Source: Clostridia bacterium (GTDB lineage: Bacteria > Bacillota > Clostridia > Oscillospirales > Acutalibacteraceae). Taken from it: a DNA stretch of 28,361 bases. Numbering within the stretch: the stretch's first letter is position 1; each line of letters starts with the position of its first letter. Shown piece by piece: positions 26,763-28,361 of the stretch. Made by a program: the position numbers and the translations under genes. The stretch covers positions 1 to 28,361 of the forward strand of contig CAAFXQ010000166.1 of NCBI GenBank assembly GCA_900767015.1, in the 5' to 3' direction. The notes under the pieces were generated by a model. It did not search any database. It worked only from the letters and a program-made list of their open reading frames with translations, and was not told where the DNA came from.

Positions 26763-26998
26763 AGAAGAAGTATTTGAAACCTGACATCAGTTTCGAAAGC
26801 TTTCGCCTTTCAACAGACATTTCTGCCGGATGTGCGATGCTTTCTCAGCAGGCTCCCAACAGCTGTGTGATTTACTATCCCCAATGGGGTATGACGCTTA
26901 TAACCGAAGCTTTAAGCTGTGATGCCACACCGCCGGGCGGACTTGATTATGTCTGCTATCATGTCCCGATTGCGGACAACAATGTTTTTGAGTCATAA
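26759..26998 (+). CDS. Small Cys-containing peptide, candidate RiPP-like precursor
   Basis: TTG at 26759 overlaps the TGA of the giant gene (TTGA) and has GGAGG eight bases upstream; it gives 79 residues starting MKKKYLKPDISFESFRL. A longer reading from TTG 26744 would begin on the ribosome site and is unlikely. The N-terminal part is charged and leader-like, ending in DISAGC. The remainder has four cysteines (C25, C36, C54, C66), several aromatics and Gly/Pro-rich TPPGG, and the last residue is serine. There is no signal peptide. I recall similar KKxYxKPxxxxExFxL peptides in Clostridia, but no characterised function. With a kinase-like protein downstream, a modified-peptide precursor is a reasonable inference, not shown. 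Confidence 0.6.
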   Translation: MKKKYLKPDISFESFRLSTDISAGCAMLSQQAPNSCVIYYPQWGMTLITEALSCDATPPGGLDYVCYHVPIADNNVFES

Positions 26999-27003
26999 GG
27001 ACA

Positions 27004-27051
27004 AAGGTCTGTCGTTTTATTCCGAGCGGCAGACCTTGACTTGTCAAGGAG
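27004..27051 (+). promoter_or_regulatory. Two competing hairpins over the ribosome site of the next gene
   Basis: AAGGTCTG (27004-27011) can pair with CAGACCTT (27030-27037). Alternatively CCTTGA (27034-27039) pairs with TCAAGG (27044-27049) around a CTTG tetraloop, covering AAGGAG (27046-27051). The two share CCTT and are mutually exclusive. No T-tract follows, so this is not a simple terminator. It could lower or control expression downstream of the peptide gene. Confidence 0.45.
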
Positions 27052-27058
27052 TACAGAA

Positions 27059-27757
27059 ATGAAAAAGAAGATTTTCATTGCCGTGATCGCTGCTTTAGCG
27101 GTTGTTTGTGCGGCGCTTATCGGCGTGAAGCTTATGAAAAGCGGTGAAAACACGGTAACCGACAGCAAAGTGACAACTGAAGTCCGTCAGCTGAAAATAC
27201 CGTATACGCTTTCGAACGGCTGTGAAATTGCCGACATCAAGGCGTACAGCGGACCGTTTGTCGAGGACGGGAGCGACAGCGAAAAGACGAATGTTTTCGC
27301 TCTTGTTATCAAAAATACAACCGGCAAGCATTTTCAGTATATGACGGTCAATATGAAAATCGGTGAAAAAGACTACAATTTTAAGCTGACGACGCTTTTT
27401 GACAACAGCGCCGTTACGGTGCTTGAAAGCACGGGCGCACCGTATACCGACGAAAAAATTGACACCGTCACCCTTGTGCAAAGCATCGAATTTCCGTCCG
27501 AGCCGACGGTTCACCCGAACGAGCTTGAAATCACGGTGATGGACGGGCTGATGAACGTCAAGAATATTTCGGGTAAGGATATCAGCTCGGATATTTATGT
27601 TTATTATAAGCTTACCGACGGCGACGACTGGCTCGGCGGAATCACATACAGAGCGAGTACGGGCGGCGGACTGAAAAACGGGGAGCTTCGTCAGATTCCC
27701 GCAAAGCACTTCAAAAAAGACAGCTGTAAGGTAGTGTTCACCGAATATGAAAAGTAA
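27059..27757 (+). CDS. Membrane-anchored extracytoplasmic protein of unknown function
   Basis: The 232-residue product starts at ATG 27059 with AAGGAG seven bases upstream; an earlier in-frame TTG at 27041 lies on the ribosome site. A basic start and hydrophobic segment (about 5-26, IFIAVIAALAVVCAALIGV) give an uncleaved anchor or signal peptide without a lipobox. The rest is soluble and probably outside the membrane, with a beta-rich look (NVFALVIKNTTGKHFQYMTVNMKIG resembles Ig/FxLYD-type folds) and two cysteines. I do not recognise a family. It sits between the peptide gene and the kinase-like gene and overlaps the latter by 11 bases, so it belongs to the same operon. Confidence 0.75.
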   Translation: MKKKIFIAVIAALAVVCAALIGVKLMKSGENTVTDSKVTTEVRQLKIPYTLSNGCEIADIKAYSGPFVEDGSDSEKTNVFALVIKNTTGKHFQYMTVNMKIGEKDYNFKLTTLFDNSAVTVLESTGAPYTDEKIDTVTLVQSIEFPSEPTVHPNELEITVMDGLMNVKNISGKDISSDIYVYYKLTDGDDWLGGITYRASTGGGLKNGELRQIPAKHFKKDSCKVVFTEYEK

Positions 27758-28342
27758 TTGGTACTCGATTGCCGGCGTCACGCTCGAAATACGCAGTGAA
27801 AGCGAAATTCAACAAAACGGAAGACTTTATCAGTTCGCCTGTGATGCGTGCGAACCGGATATTTTTGTCCGGCTTATAAGCGGAAAGCCGCTTCCCGAAA
27901 CGGACGGACAACTTTTGTTCACGGACGGGAGACGGACGGTTTTCGAAAAAGACGGGGAAAGAAGAAGCTATTGCCGGTATTTCGACGCACTTGAAAAACG
28001 ATATGTGCCGTACGCCTGCCTTATCGGAACGGAAAAAGAGTATACGCTTTATCTCAATTACAACGGCGGCGAAGTGTGGGACACGATGATGCTCGACGCT
28101 CTCGATTTTCCGGATATTCTGCTGTCGTTCGGTGCGGCGGTCATGCATGGCTCGTTTATCATCAAAAACGGGAAAGCGGTTCTTTTTACCGCCGACAAGC
28201 AGGTCGGAAAATCGACTCAGGCGGCGCTTTGGGAAAAGTATGCCGGCGCAAAAATCATCAACGGCGACCGGGCGGCAATCAGACAGGAAAACGGAAAGCT
28301 ATACGCTTACGGAATACCGTACTGCGGCTCATCTGATATCTG
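27747..28342 (+). CDS. HprK-like kinase-related protein, truncated by the contig end
   Basis: About 198 residues are visible. The protein resembles HPr kinase-related P-loop proteins found in peptide-modification clusters. A variant Walker A, ADKQVGKST, lies near residue 152, followed by QAALWEKY, then INGDRAAIR and YGIPYCGSS, the usual order in this group. The N-terminal 130 residues match the poorly conserved front domain of these proteins. The start overlaps the previous gene by 11 bases with only a weak AAGG upstream, so translation is probably coupled. The TGA at 28341-28343 uses the first base of adapter sequence, so it is not a real stop and the gene continues beyond the window. Bona fide HprK (HPr Ser46 kinase of carbon catabolite control) is less likely given the context and sequence. 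Confidence 0.75.
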
Positions 28343-28361
28343 AGATCGGAAGAGCACACGT
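28343..28361. other. Illumina TruSeq adapter sequence
   Basis: The last 19 bases, AGATCGGAAGAGCACACGT, are identical to the start of the standard TruSeq read-1 adapter. This is sequencing residue, not genome, and marks an artificial contig end. Confidence 0.97.

Noticed and set aside
27747..28342. Canonical HprK (HPr kinase/phosphorylase)
   Set aside because: The Walker A is a variant, the N-terminal part does not read like HprK, and the gene sits in a peptide operon instead of next to lgt or phosphate-sugar genes.
28341..28343. TGA as true stop of the HprK-like gene
   Set aside because: The A belongs to adapter sequence.

Overview
The window looks like a piece of a draft genome or metagenome bin from a low-to-mid GC Firmicute, most likely gut-type Clostridia. 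This rests on strong AGGAGG-type ribosome sites, short AT-rich promoters, Gram-positive style secreted proteins, a DegV protein, a MacB-like fused ABC exporter and dispersed intergenic repeats of a kind I associate with such genomes. Taxonomy is inference. The right end is not genomic: the last 19 bases match the start of an Illumina TruSeq adapter, so the final gene is truncated and its apparent stop codon is artificial.

Left part (1-8742). A MATE efflux transporter on the minus strand diverges from a two-gene plus-strand block. The block encodes a secreted protein with two metallophosphoesterase domains and then a lipoprotein resembling GH95 alpha-fucosidases/galactosidases. A strong terminator lies directly before the ribosome site of the GH95 gene. 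After the GH95 gene come 617 bp without a gene, holding two families of intergenic repeats and a terminator.

Middle part (8743-17601). A minus-strand operon reads MarR regulator, then a 940-aa membrane-anchored extracellular protein with an internal duplication, then a MacB-like ABC transporter. The genes overlap or abut, and the MarR promoter carries two identical-type palindromes spaced 21 bp apart, so the system is probably autoregulated. Upstream of it are a hairpin-rich intergenic stretch, a DegV fatty-acid-binding protein gene (minus) and an iron-containing alcohol dehydrogenase gene (plus).

Right part (17602-28342). A 2916-residue secreted protein combines a metallophosphoesterase, alternating beta-rich and Ig-like modules, a von Willebrand A domain with an intact MIDAS motif, and a C-terminal Ig pair ending in an amphipathic helix. 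Its stop codon overlaps the likely TTG start of a 79-residue Cys-containing peptide. That peptide is followed by a membrane-anchored 232-aa protein and an HprK-like kinase cut off by the end of the contig. Peptide, inter-gene hairpin and kinase-like protein together suggest a ribosomally made, post-translationally modified peptide (RiPP-like) cassette linked to a giant surface protein. This is the most interesting part of the window, but the decisive downstream genes are missing.
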